Below, piece by piece: positions 1 to 10,745 of a DNA stretch of 64,000 nucleotides (the first letter of the stretch is position 1; each line of letters opens with the position of its first letter). Below the pieces are notes generated by a model. That model did not search any database, had not been told where the DNA came from, and saw only the letters and a list, made by a program, of their open reading frames with translations. This DNA comes from Melitaea cinxia (Eukaryota > Arthropoda > Insecta > Lepidoptera > Nymphalidae). Both the position numbers and the translations under genes were made by a program. Location: contig NC_059412.1 in the NCBI RefSeq assembly GCF_905220565.1, positions 12,744,125-12,808,124 of the forward strand, in the 5' to 3' direction.

Positions 1-371
1 TTCGGGCCAAAAAATATATATTACTTAAAATAAATTGCATATTAAAAAAAAAGTCAAGGTGACCGTTAAAGGGTTAAATAAATATAGCTAAAATTATTGA
101 AATGTAAATATGTTTTATAAAATCCGATCAACCCTTCATGCTTTGTAGACAATATTGACAGACACGCAATGATATATTGATGTAGCGTATAATTAATTAA
201 TGGTTTTATACTATGGCTAATAGATGGCGTTAAACTGAATTGACTATGTGTATAAGTAATAATAGTGTGAATAAGTGATTTAAATATGCAGATAAAAACA
301 CGATTATTGTGACATTGTAAATAAATAATTTAATGACATTGTAAATAATAATTAATATTAATCTGCATAAT
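1..371. other. AT-rich stretch before the first transposase remnant
   Basis: No coding sequence is visible. The stretch is strongly AT-rich and probably forms the 5' flank of the DDE_4 element that follows. I looked for a terminal inverted repeat matching the region after 2,397 and found none, so the element's left end may lie outside the window. Confidence 0.4.
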
Positions 372-2394
372 ATGGCAGATTCATTTAGAGCAACGATACT
401 CAGTACATATAAATATTATATACCTGTGCACAGCCGTGTCTGTACAGAACATAGACTGAGTAATGAGTGGAGTAACCTGTATAATTCTAGTAATAGCATT
501 AGTACATTTACTTCACAACAAGTAGAACACATTTTTTCATTTGTTAATGCTTTCAAGCCCTACCTTAATTTCACAAATGTAGAAGATATTCAAGAAATCG
601 AAGATAACATATTTTTCTTTTGGACTGGAAGGTCCAAACTAGACTTTTTCACCCTTCTTAATGAAGTTCCAAGCATACAAGGAATTCACATAGGTATTTT
701 GGGATTAGCTGCATTGTTAATGAAACTGAGGACTGGTGAATCAGATATTCGGTTATCTACATTATTAGATGTACCACGTACCACATTAGAGCGACTAATG
801 AACAAATGCAGGGAAATCTTGGTTCAAGATTTTGTACCTATAAACCTGGGTATTGATCACATATCAAGAGAAAGGCTAATGGATCATAACCTTACCAAAT
901 GGTATATACAATGAAAACTATACTAATGCTATAATTATTTGCGATGGGACATACATAAATATAAATAAAAGTTCTAATTACTCTTTCCAAAAAGATACGT
1001 ATTCTTTGCACAAATATAAAAATCTATTAAAACCATTTTTAATTGTGGCATGTGATGGTTACATATTAGATTGTTTCGGTCCATACAAGGCTACCACATC
1101 TGATGCTGACATAATGATTTCCCTTTTTGACAATGAAAACTCTCCTCTTAGATTATATTTTCAAGAAAATGATGTGTTTATATTGGATAGGGGTTTCAGA
1201 GATTGTATAAGAATGCTAGAAAGTTGTAATTATCGACCATATATGCCTGATTCTCTATTAGAAGGCGAACACCAATTAACAACACAACAGGCCAACCGGA
1301 GTCGTTGTGTAACATTATGCCGCTGGGTAGTTGAGGCAGTAAATGGACATTTAAAAAGAGATTTTAAGCTCCTGAGGCAAGACTATTTTAATAAATCTGT
1401 GCCAAATATGATGCAGAACTTTCAGATAGCTGCCAGTCTCCTTAACCGATTTGGTGTTCGTTTTCGTGATAGAGATGATTCTAATGAAATAATAATAATA
1501 AAATAAAGAATTTAGCCACCCCCTCTCTTCCCGTGGGTGTCGTAAGAGGCGACTAAGGGATAACAAGGTTCCACAACCATCTTGGAACTTAAGAAGCCGA
1601 CCGATGGCGGGATAACCATCCAACTGCTGGCTTTGAAATACACAGGCCGAAGACGGGCAGCAGCGTCTTTGGTGCGACAAAGCCAGTACTGCGGTCACCA
1701 ACCCGCCTGCCCAGCGTGGTGACTATGGGCAAAACACATGAGTTCACGTTATTTTTGACGTAAACTTGTGGAGGCCTATGTCCAGCAGTGGACTGTATAG
1801 GCTGTAATGATTAATGAAATAGTCGCAATAATTAGAGAGAGAATTAATTTTGAAAATAATTTAGCACTCTTGATTGAGGAATTAAATATGAATAGAAGGT
1901 TTGCTGTTTTTCAGAGTATAACAGCTGACCGAGATAATTTATTTATGTTTCCTAGATTAAGTTACAATGATTTAGTACTATTTGGTCTAGGTACTTACCA
2001 GATAAGGCAAGCCAGATCGTATTATGGGGAACATATTCGATTTCATGGATCATATATAATAGAAATATGTAGAGACACACAAGACTTTTCTCAGTATAAT
2101 CTGAGAGGAAGTGGTGATATAACATTAATAAGAGGAAAAATTAAGTCCAGACACATTTCAAAAAAACAATATTATGTCTACATTTTAATAGAAAATAATG
2201 TGTCTGGCAGAGCTGGTATAGTCGAATACTATTGTAATTGTTTGGTTGGTCAACGAACCATTGGATGTTGCGCTTATGTTATGACATTAGTGTGGTACCT
2301 TGGATGGGCTAGATATGAAGAAAATATCTCTGCTCCAGCAGAATTTCTGGATGATGTATATATAAGAGATTTTTATGAAAATGATGATACCTAA
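372..2394 (+). pseudogene. DDE_4-type transposase with C-terminal SWIM domain, split by a retroposon
   Basis: Three blocks make one former transposase. The first (372-914) has a helix-turn-helix-like region near its C-terminus (LSTLLDVPRTTLERLM). A frameshift near 905-912 leads into the nuclease block, open from about 913 to 1,506, with the three acidic residues expected of a DDE_4 nuclease: CDGTYI (943), LDRGFRD and VEAVNGHLK. The third block (1807-2394) carries a SWIM-like zinc motif, CNC followed by GCCAY. The last zinc ligand, normally His in CxH, is Tyr here. Between the second and third blocks sits a LINE tail (1492-1811). Both sides keep the same frame (SNEI before, NEIVAIIRERI after), so the insertion came after the ORF existed. 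Such nucleases cut and rejoin transposon ends; this copy is dead. The exact family (Harbinger or ISL2EU-like) is inference. Confidence 0.7.
1492..1811 (+). mobile_element. 5'-truncated LINE 3' end (RTE-like, lepidopteran)
   Basis: This 320-bp insertion is flanked by a perfect 10-bp direct repeat, taatgaaata, at 1482-1491 and 1812-1821. Its body (ccaccccctctcttcccgtg through gaggcctatgtccagcagtg) is a tail I recognise as widespread in moths and butterflies, ending in a short TGTAATGATTAA-like tail. No ORF is left. It is read as a target-primed retroposon cut short at its 5' end. Assignment to the RTE clade is from memory of similar tails. Confidence 0.7.
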
Positions 2395-2455
2395 TAAACT
2401 TTAACATTTATATAGTGTTTTATTTGTTTTTCCGGTTTTGTTAATCAGGTACATA

Positions 2456-2483
2456 CCTACGTACGGTACGTACCGTACGTAGG
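2456..2483. repeat. perfect 28-bp palindrome
   Basis: Fourteen bases starting CCTACGTACGGTAC are followed directly by their exact reverse complement, with no loop. It lies 60 bp after the SWIM ORF and could be the end of that element, a fold-back footprint or a binding site. Nothing else shows its function. Confidence 0.85.
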
Positions 2484-2650
2484 CCATTAAAATATGTTGG
2501 GTAGAAGTGATCACTTTTGACAACACAAGAATCAATTTAGACTTTTTAGAGGTCTGTATAGAAATTATCTGGGCATCCTTTTTTTTCTTAATAAAAATAT
2601 AGTTATGTGTACTGGAGAAACAGCAGTTAATGCTTGATATTCAATTTATA

Positions 2651-2953
2651 AACGTCGCTTTGGCGCAACGATCACAGCCATGGATTGTGCCTGTTGCGCT
2701 GGCGGTTGCGGGTTCGATCCCCGCACATGTCAAACATTTGTATTGGGCATACAGGTGTTTGCCGTGGTCTGGGTGTTTGTGCAGTCCTTGTTGGTCTCCC
2801 TGCCGTGCCTCGTGCCGCCGTCGGTCCCGGTTGTTATCATGTATACCTGATAGCGATCGTTACTCATAGTATCCGCCAACCCACATTGCAGCAGCGTAGT
2901 GGCGGGGGAAAGAGGCCTATGCCCAGTAGTAGGATATTACAGGCTGAAGTGAC
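2651..2953 (+). mobile_element. tRNA-derived SINE
   Basis: About 300 bp flanked by the 10-bp direct repeat tcaatttata (2641-2650 and 2954-2963). The head resembles a tRNA: it has a polymerase III B box (ggttcgatcc, 2711-2720) and an A-box-like ggcgcaacgatcacagcc upstream. The body is GC-rich, and the tail (gaggcctatgcccagtagta) resembles lepidopteran LINE 3' ends, which would let a LINE enzyme copy it. The ORFs across it are accidental. Confidence 0.8.
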
Positions 2954-2963
2954 TCAATTTATA

Positions 2964-3514
2964 GTGACTATCATTGAGTCTAAGCAGTGACGTAAGGGCA
3001 GCTGGTTACAAAGAATTCACAAAGTAAAAAAGACATTTTAGATCATACCTAGGTAAGTATTCCTATTTTATTTGTTCCTATTTTAAAAATAGGAATTTAA
3101 TAACCAATTCGTATTTTAGCCTTAATAATTCAAGCATATTTTTTTTTTTATTACCTACATAGGTATTCGGTAACGGCAAATCCTAACCTAAAAAGTAACA
3201 TTAATGGGTATTTTTTGGACTTCGTAGCGTTTAAATCGTAAAAATGACTATATGACATTATTTCCTAAACTTACAGGTAGTCTTTCTCCTATACCATAAA
3301 ACTATACATAAAATTTCAGTGTCAGGTTTTTAAGTGTATGGAAAGTGGACATTGTTCTTTCCGCTTTTATTACCTGGCTGGGAAAGCAAGAGTAAATTCA
3401 TTTATAATTTTATAAAAATGTTTTTATGATAAACTTACTCAAACAAATAAGTAACTTATTTAACGTGCAATTGGGTGTCTTATTTTTTAATAAAATGGCT
3501 GTTATATTCAGAAC
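2964..3514. other. intergenic AT-rich stretch
   Basis: No gene or clear repeat structure is seen between the SINE and the hAT remnant. The stretch is low-complexity AT-rich DNA. Confidence 0.4.
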
Positions 3515-3872
3515 ATGGCGCCTAACAGAAAATACGACAATAGTTTTATAAAATTTGGATTTACCTCAATAGAAAGTAAGGGACAAATAAAACCGCAGTG
3601 CGTTATATGCGCAATCGCCCTCGGAAATGACGTGTTGAAACCAGCGAAATTAAAACGCCACTTAGAAACGGTACATTCTTAATTTGGCTGACCACCCTCA
3701 AAAATTTTTTGAAGGTAAATTAGAGAACCTAAAAAAAATGAAACTCGGCCCTAGTGGTACGAGATTCGCAACATCAGAAAAATCATTAGTAGCGTCTTTT
3801 GAGATTTCAAAATTAATAGCACAATCTAATAAACCTCACACAGTCGCACATAGGGGTATTTTGATGATCTAG
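3515..3872 (+). pseudogene. BED zinc-finger N-terminus of a hAT (ZBED5-like) transposase
   Basis: A start codon at 3515 opens a frame reading MAPNRKYDNSFIKFGF, then the BED-type finger with CVIC and HLETVH, ending at a stop near 3682. The protein continues in another frame from 3684 (HPQKFFEGKLENLKKMKL, then AQSNKPHTVA), so one frameshift separates the halves. The spacing Cys-x2-Cys ... His-x4-His and the following sequence match the N-terminus of hAT-derived ZBED5/FAM200-type proteins. The catalytic part is absent. Coding similarity stops at about 3872, where a GC-rich CG-repeat block begins. Confidence 0.7.
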
Positions 3873-4440
3873 GCGGCCAAAAGTCAAATTAACAAAGTCC
3901 GTACCGTACCGTCTTAGTACGAGTACTTTGCCGGCCGCGCGCTCCGCGCGCGCGCGTCTGCACTACTTATTTTGAATGCAAGATAGGTAATAGGTAATGG
4001 ATAGATAATAATGCATATAAGTTGAGGAATGGTCTAATTTTGGTATGTAAAATGTTTTGGTGATGAAAATTCGTTGTAGTTAAAGTGTAAAACAAATCGT
4101 AATGTATCTGTGAACTGCTGGACAATTTTTGTATTTTTACCCACATAATATGTTGATAGTTTCACATTTCTCATAAGTGACTGTGTGTTTTCAATGAGAA
4201 AATAAATATTCTTTAAACCTAAAAAAATGCTATTATATTCGACTACCTGAGGCATGGGACATTCCGTCGAACAATAAACCACCGTCCCCTCCCCTTTACA
4301 GATGCGCGTTGCTTTGTAAAGTCAGTCGAAACTTGATTATTGAACTTTGTGTACGTATTCAGTTATGGACGATTTTTAGAAAGCCTTAACTTTGTGAGAT
4401 AAACTGCATTTTTCTGTGTTAACCGGGTGCAAGGAAGCAA
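3873..4440. other. spacer with GC-rich CG-repeat patch
   Basis: Contains a short CG-alternating patch (about 3930-3957) with local self-complementarity, then AT-rich DNA up to the Transib start codon. The last 100 bp probably hold the 5' leader of that gene. No ORF here is believable. Confidence 0.35.
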
Positions 4441-6690
4441 TGGACTCGGAGACTACAGGTATGTGACAATCTAAATGTCATGAATTTGATTAAATTTGTT
4501 TCTATTTAATATATTTTAAGGGATTGCGAAATAAAGTCTGAAATAAGAATATGTTTTTTAATAAATTTATCTTTAGACGCGTATTTGTTTTAGTATCCCG
4601 GTAGATGCCGTAACTTTTGTTATTTATGTAACAATGGTAGGTGCTTAAGTAACGAAAAATAAAAAAATTATGCGCGGAAGAGCGCGGATACGCACATCAT
4701 AGTACTTTTATATTTTAAGTCAAAATAAGCTCAATTACTTTAAAATTTCTTTATGTTTATGAATTTCATTTCAGATTCAGCGGGTGCCTGTAGAGTGAGA
4801 ATAGTGACTGGTAAATCACTCTTCGATATGACTAAGAAAGAAAATTTACTCAGTTTAGAAGAAACATTGTGTTTTTTGAGAGATCATCTTTTTACTCGTG
4901 ACGACCTTACTGAAAATCAGTTAAATAAACTGAAAAACCATTTTGCACATTTTAAATCAGCGATGAAGAAAAGGTGGATTAAAGCTAACAAAAAGGAAAG
5001 AGGTTTTCTTAAAAAACAACCGTCTTTGGCTGGAAGGTACTTTCGAAATTCCAGTCACAACTACAAATCGTCCAGGTCGCCCTCGTAAATCATTTAGTGA
5101 ATCTAGCGAAAGGAGCAAAAGAATAAAAACGGAAGAGATCCGGTCCAATGTAGAAGACGGTGTTATACTTCACGCAGCTCAAGTTGAATTAAGTAATTCG
5201 GGAAAACGTGATACTTCACTCGTACTTAAAAATATTATGAACTCTCCGACCCGTGCAACGAAATACAAAAAAGCATACGATACCTCCAAACGTGGAAAAA
5301 CATCGCGTCTAACCCCCACGGAAGCTTTAAAAATGTTTATAGACGCGGACTTAACACGAGGACAGTATGAAATTATAAGAAATACAAATAAAAAGTTATT
5401 TCCGTGTTACAGCTTAATTCAGAAAGCTAAAAAAAGTGTTATCCTCCACCAGAAACGTTCACGGTAACGAGTACATGTGCCGAAATCCAACTGCAACCAT
5501 TGATAGATATTACCGTTAGGCGCTTATCGGAATACTTAGAAGTGGTCTTATTAACAATAAAAGAGCAAGAGCGAAACACTTTGAAATTAATTTGTAAATG
5601 GGGCTGCGATGGATCTCAGTAAGCACAGTACAAACAAAAACTTGAAAATGAGACTGACTCTGATGCACATATTTTCCAAAGTTGCTTTGTACCTGGAAGA
5701 CTTGTATACGGCAATTACAACCAAAAGGTCTTATGGGAAAATCCGACACCTTCATCTCCCCGATTTTGTCGTCCAATACGATTTCGTTTCGTTAAAGAGG
5801 CAGTTGATATAACAAATGAAGAAATCAATTGTGTTAAAAATTCAGTTGAAAATTTGGTTGCGACTGAGGTGGATATTGGTGGCAAAAAGTTTTAGATTTA
5901 TTCCCAATTTGTAATGACAATGGTTGATGGAAAGGTTTGTACCGCAGCTACTGAAACAACATCCACGAGTCGTTGCTATATTTGTGGAAAAATGTCCAAA
6001 GATTTTAACAATTTGAAGGACAAAAGAAAATTTTTAAAGGATACTACTGAATTCGGCCTTTCTATTTTACATGCGAGAATGAGATTTTTTGAAAGCATAT
6101 TACATTTAGCTTACAAATTGACAAGTAAAAAAGTATCGGAAGCGAAAATCAGACCAAGAAAAACAAATGGAGATAAATTAAAAAAAATCGAAATTCAGAA
6201 TACAGGTTTCGTAATGAAACCAGCTTATTATTCGACATGCCGAAAGCAAATTTTAGAAATACCAATGACGGTAACACCAGCAGAAGATTCTTTGAGGATC
6301 CGAAACTAACCTCAAATATAACAGGAATAGATTACAAGTTAATATATAGATTAAAAGTTATTTTAGAAACGATTTCGAGTGGGTACGCGATAGATTTAGA
6401 AAAATATGAAAAATATGCAGAAGAAACTGCTTTTTTATACGTAAGACTTTAACAATGGCACCCAATGACACCCACACTGCACAAAGTACTTGTACATGGC
6501 CCATGTAACATGGGTCTGAAGTAATAAAAAGTGCTTTGTTACCCATAGGGCAACTTTCTGAGGAAGCAGCAGAGGCACGCAACAAACATTTTAGGACGTA
6601 CAGACAGGATTACTCAAGAAAATTCTCTAGAGAGTCCTGTAATAGAGATATATTAAATAGGCTTCTTTTAAGCTCAGATCCTTTTCTTAG
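4441..6690 (+). pseudogene. Transib-family (RAG1-like) transposase relic
   Basis: Exon 1 starts at 4441 (MDSETT) and ends at a consensus donor (acag/gtatgtg, 4459). The acceptor at 4771-4774 (ttcag) restores the frame (DSAGACRVRIV). Coding then runs through several frameshifts, near 5030, 5470, 5600, 5810 and 6230, plus a stop at 6450. The catalytic acidic residues can still be read: KWGCDGS (about 5600), MVDGKVC (about 5920) and LSEEAAEARNK (about 6550). A CxxC (RCYICG) follows the second Asp by 16 and 19 residues. An H-x4-H (HKVLVH) precedes the Glu by about 23. This is the order and approximate spacing of the C727/C730, H937/H942 and E962 zinc and catalytic residues of RAG1. RAG1 descends from Transib transposases, so I read this as a dead Transib. 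A LINE fragment replaces its 3' end. Confidence 0.7.
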
Positions 6691-6778
6691 CGCTTCAATG
6701 GTAATAAAGAAAAAAAAGAAGTCTTCTTTTCTTCCTGAAACCGGCCAATTGCGATTACCTCCTCGCTGTCTAAGTGAT

Positions 6779-8120
6779 GGAACGGGTTATTAAAAATCAG
6801 CTATTAAATAAGCGATCGACAATACGGATTTCGTCATGGTCACAGCGCTGGTGACCTTCTAGTGTACCTAACACACCGCTGGGTAACCGCCATTGAGAGC
6901 AAGGGGGAAGCTATGGCAGTCAGCCTGGATATCGCGAAGGCCTTTGATCGGGTCTGGCATAAAACTCTTTTAGCGAAGCTACCATCATACGGTCTTCCCG
7001 AGGGATTACGCAATTGGATAACCAGTTTTCTTAATGGGCGTAGCATCATGGTCGCTGCTGACGGAGTATGCTCGGAAACCATGTAAATTAATGCTGCAGT
7101 TCCTCAAAGCTTAGTGCTCTCACCCACGCTGTTTAATCTGCATATTAGCGATATGTTGCAAATCAGCAATACTCGTTGCTATGCAGATGATAGTACGTGT
7201 GATACATTCTACACTGGCCGAGCTAATATCCCTCGGGCGGAAGTGGAAGAGAGGAGATTACAACTTGTGTCTGAAATCGAGACTTCCTTGGAGCAAGTCT
7301 CCGAATGAGGTAGACGCAACCTCGTCCAATTTAACCCCTCGAAGACACAAGTTTGCGCGTTCACCGCTAAAAAAACCCCGTTTTCTGTAGCGCCTTGTTT
7401 TCAGAACACATCCCTAAATATCACTAAAAGTATTGGGATCCTTGGGGTTGACATTACGAACAGGGTCCAATTCCGGGGTCATTTGGAGAGCAAAGCTAAA
7501 TTGGCTGCAAAAAAGCTCGGGGTTCTGAACAAGGCGGGCCGGTACTTTACATCGGGACATCGACTGCGCTCTATAAGGCTCAGGTCCGTCCCCATGTGGA
7601 GTATTCCTCGCACCTTTGGGCAGGTGCCCTTCAATACCAACTCCACCCATTTGACTCCATCCAACGCCGGGCAATTCGCATTGTCGACGATCCCAAACTC
7701 ACGGACGATTTAGAACCTTAAAGCATAAGGAGAGACGTTGGCTCTATGTGTGTTTACCGTCTGTACAACGGTGACTGTTCTGACGAACTATTTGATATGG
7801 TACCGCCGTCACGATTTTACCATCGTACCCTTCGCCGAAGGACTAAGTTCCATCCACACCATTTGGATGCATGGTTTGCGACCAATGTGCGAGCTTCACG
7901 CGTATTCTTTCCGCGTACATGCAAGCTGTGGAATGACCTTCCTCCTGAGGTTTTCCCCGAGCGCTATAATTTGAGGGTTTTCAAGCGTCGAGTGTATAGG
8001 CATCTTTTTCCTAAAGGCCGGCAACGCACCTGCAACTCCTCTTATGTTGCAGATGTCCATGGGCGACGGTAGCCGTTTAACATCAGATGGCTTTGTCTGC
8101 TCGTTTGCCCCCATTCTTAT
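6779..8120 (+). pseudogene. Jockey/CR1-group LINE, reverse transcriptase and C-terminal part
   Basis: A 5'-truncated non-LTR reverse transcriptase in several frames. Readable motifs are QYGFRHG, SLDIAKAFDRVWH (RT motif A), a degraded VPQGxxLSPTLF and CYADDST (motif C with the YADD box), followed by the thumb and the usual C-terminal block (FFPRTCKLWNDLPPEVF). There is a stop at 7084 and frameshifts near 7180, 7310, 7480 and 7700. Coding ends at about 8072, followed by a short 3' UTR cut by the mariner at about 8125. No endonuclease domain remains. Confidence 0.75.
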
Positions 8121-8129
8121 TACTAGATC

Positions 8130-9403
8130 GTTCAATAAGTCCCGAGACTAACCTGGAAATGGCGCATATATTAAAAACTCTTTTGATTTTTAAAAAGTAC
8201 TGGCTATCAATACAAGAATATGTGTCAAATTTTTAAAAATGGAACAATAAAATTATTGATTTTGAAACATTTAAGTGACGCTACGGTTGTAATTTCGATA
8301 CAATGGAAAAAAACGAGTTTCGCGTGTTGATAAAACATTGTTTTTTAATGGGAAAAAATACCGTTGAAGCACAGCAATGGCTTATAAAATGTTATGCAGG
8401 ATCAGCTCCCTCTAAAGCAACCATTTGTCGGTGGTATGCCGACTTCAAACGCGGTCGCATGGACACCAATGATGGGGAACGCTCAGGTCGTCCAAATGAA
8501 GCAGTGACTCAACAAAATATTAACCAAGTCCTCAAAATTGTATTGGAAGATCGGAAGGTAAAAGTGCGAGAGATAGCCGAGATAGTGAAGATTTCAGCTG
8601 GTAGTGTTTTCACTATTTTACATAAAAATTTGGCCATGAAAAAGCTTTTTTCTAAGTGGGTGCCGCGTTTGCTTACAACTAATCAAAAGGAACAACGTAT
8701 CAATGATTCAGAGCGATGTTTGGCGCTGATGAATCATAATAAAAAGGATTTTTTACGTCGGTATGTAACAATGGATGAAACCTGGATATACCATTTCACT
8801 CCGGAATCCAATCGGCAGGCAGCGGAGTGGAGAGCGGCTGGTGAAAGCCGCCCGAAGCGTCCAAAGACTCAGAAATCGGCCGGTAAGGTTATGGCGTCTA
8901 TATTTTGGGATGCGCATGGAATACTTTTCATCGACTACCTTGAAAAGGGGCAAAATAGTGACTATTACATGTGCTTATTGGAGCGATTGAAGTACGAAAT
9001 TGCGGATAAACGGCCTCACATGAACAAAAAGAAAGTGGTGTTTCACCAGGACAACGCGCCTTGTCACAAGTCCGTGAGAACGATGGCCAAAATTAACGAA
9101 TTGGGCTTCGAATTGCTTCCTCATCCCCCTTATTCGCCAGACTTGGCCCCCAGCGATTACTGGCTGTTTGCAGACGTCAAAAAAATGCTTCAGGGTAAGA
9201 AATTTGACTCAAATAGTGAAGTTATCGCAGCAACGGAGGCTTATTTTGAAGCCAAAGACAAATCGTTCTACACACATGGGATAGAAAAGTTAGAAAAGCG
9301 TTGGAGGGACTGTATCGCTCTTGGAGGAGACTACGTTGATGAATAAAAATTAATTTTATAAAAAAGACCTTTTTTGAGTACTTAGTCTCGGGACTTATTG
9401 AAC
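8130..9403 (+). mobile_element. complete mariner-like transposon
   Basis: The ends carry a perfect 21-bp inverted repeat beginning GTTCAATAAGTCCCGAGAC (8130-8150 and 9383-9403). The outermost few bases are not symmetrical, so the true ends may lie up to about 9 bp further out at TA sites. The element sits in the 3' UTR of a Jockey-like LINE, so it arrived later. Its single gene is uninterrupted. Length, about 1.27 kb, is normal for mariners. Confidence 0.85.
8303..9346 (+). CDS. mariner transposase, intact, 347 aa
   Basis: Cut-and-paste transposase of the mariner family (D,D34D). The N-terminus holds paired helix-turn-helix DNA-binding domains (SKATICRWYADFKRG about 35-50; VKVREIAEIVKISAGSV about 92-108). 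The catalytic Asp residues are D158 (TMDETW), D250 (HQDNAPCH) and D285 (PSDYW), with exactly 34 residues between the last two. The linker motif normally WVPHEL is WVPRLL here; this motif mediates dimer contacts in mariners, so function may be altered. Length matches the family (about 345-350). The start follows a 150-bp leader inside the element; no frameshift or stop is seen. The intact ORF and perfect ends suggest a recent arrival. Confidence 0.9.
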   Translation: MEKNEFRVLIKHCFLMGKNTVEAQQWLIKCYAGSAPSKATICRWYADFKRGRMDTNDGERSGRPNEAVTQQNINQVLKIVLEDRKVKVREIAEIVKISAGSVFTILHKNLAMKKLFSKWVPRLLTTNQKEQRINDSERCLALMNHNKKDFLRRYVTMDETWIYHFTPESNRQAAEWRAAGESRPKRPKTQKSAGKVMASIFWDAHGILFIDYLEKGQNSDYYMCLLERLKYEIADKRPHMNKKKVVFHQDNAPCHKSVRTMAKINELGFELLPHPPYSPDLAPSDYWLFADVKKMLQGKKFDSNSEVIAATEAYFEAKDKSFYTHGIEKLEKRWRDCIALGGDYVDE

Positions 9404-10004
9404 CACGTGTTATAAAAAAAAAATAAAAATAATTTTTAACTGACTTCAAAAAGGAGGAGGTTCTCAATTCCAATGTTTTAGAATAAACCTATGTAACTTT
9501 TCTCATATCTAAAAATATATAAATTATGAATGTTAAATATTGATTCATGTTCCTGAAATGATAAATATTGATTGAAAATTATAATGATATTCCATTTAAA
9601 AAAATTTTTCGTTATGTTATTGAAATTTTATTTCGTACAATTTTTTTCCTTTAAATGTTAGCAAAATACGATCTTTTCTAGTATATGGTACGATCTTCTG
9701 TAAAATAAAGTTAGCAACACTGCGCGTACGCGACAAGCGGCCAGTGGTCTCTCTGCCGTTTATTTAGGTACTCGTGTTTCTTGATGTCATACGCGGTGAT
9801 TTATCAATTTTAAACATACGCGCACGAGTTTCGTTCGTTTTAATTGATTATTGAATTATCTCGAAAGACTCTTGGGGTGAATTGTGCGATATTTAACGCT
9901 TTATTTTTATAGTGACAAGGCCATTAACGTAGAAAGAGAAGAATAAATAGTTAATAGTTATTAAGTGAATTAGGCGCTTAAGTGTTAATAGTAATAATAG
10001 TTTT
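9404..10004. other. intergenic AT-rich DNA with a lepidopteran repeat trace
   Basis: At 9440-9472 is tgacttcaaaaaggaggagg..ctcaattc, the edge of a repeat common in Lepidoptera. It recurs in reverse orientation near 30,465-30,492. The rest is AT-rich with no coding signal. Confidence 0.5.
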
Positions 10005-10371
10005 TATTTTATTGTCCCTCACACGTCTGTCTCCTTCTTTGAACTCGCATAGTTTAGCTTGTTTCTTTAATTCTGTTACATAGTGCTCAAAGGTCTCCCC
10101 TTCGGCTTGCGCCATGTTAAAAAAACTTATAACTGTTGGCGATTATGTTTTTTCTCGGTTTTATATGCTTTTCAAATAATTCTAAGAGTTTTTCTAAGCT
10201 TTTTACTTTTAAACATTCCATTGACGTGGTATAGACATCCACGGCGTCATCCCCCGCTAAATTCAGAAACAAAGCCATTTTTCGCTCCTCTTACTTTTCA
10301 GTCAAGCTCGTAGCTTCTAAATAATTTAAAAACATTCTTTTAAACACATAAACGTTTTCTGATGACCCTGA
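10005..10371 (-). pseudogene. Ty3/Gypsy gag fragment
   Basis: Reading the minus strand from 10,371: SENVYVFKRMFLNYLEATSL, a stop, then KMALFLNLAGDDAVDVY and FEKHIKPRKN. A frameshift follows near 10,117, and then EGETFEHYVTELKKQAK. This is the capsid-like part of a Gypsy gag (the 'ALLLNLAG' and 'FVTELR' blocks). It has one in-frame stop and one frameshift and lacks the nucleocapsid zinc knuckle. It lies head-to-head with the plus-strand Gypsy fragment at 10,374. Confidence 0.65.
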
Positions 10372-10373
10372 TA

Positions 10374-10676
10374 TGTCAAAATGTTGTGGTGCAGAATAGA
10401 GCAAACAGGGTGTGGTATCCAGGCAAAATTATAAAACCTGAGGACCCGAGATCTTTTGTTGTTAAAAGGGAGGATGGAACAAAAGTCAGGAGGAATCAAA
10501 AGTATATAAATTATTCACCTAACCAGTTTAATGTTAAGTCAGAAATACTTGATAATCCGTTGATTACTCTTCCTTCACAAAGTAGCAAGAGTTCTGAAAA
10601 TGTTGTTAGTCATAAAGTCAGTAGGTGTGATAGAATAATAAAACAGCCCCCATACTACAAAGATTACACACAATAG
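10374..10676 (+). pseudogene. Ty3/Gypsy pol C-terminus (after integrase)
   Basis: NVVVQNRANRVWYPGKII..DPRSFVVKREDGTKVRRNQKY is the small beta-barrel-like C-terminal block that follows integrase in Gypsy elements (compare the common 'VW..G.i....PRSY.V....G..+RRN++hl'). The ORF closes at 10,676 and is followed 70 bp later by a polypurine tract, as expected for the end of pol. Upstream pol is missing. Confidence 0.6.
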
Positions 10677-10745
10677 TAATATGTTTAAAAAAAAGTCTTT
10701 TAATTCTTAAAATTTTAAAAGGTGTTTAAGTTTAAATTTATATCT

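Noticed and set aside
2630..2990. Two overlapping ORFs of 79 and 101 codons
   Set aside because: They lie inside a tRNA-derived SINE with target duplications; there is no domain and the frames conflict.
10083..10313. Plus-strand ORF of 76 codons
   Set aside because: It is the antisense of a clear minus-strand Gypsy gag fragment.
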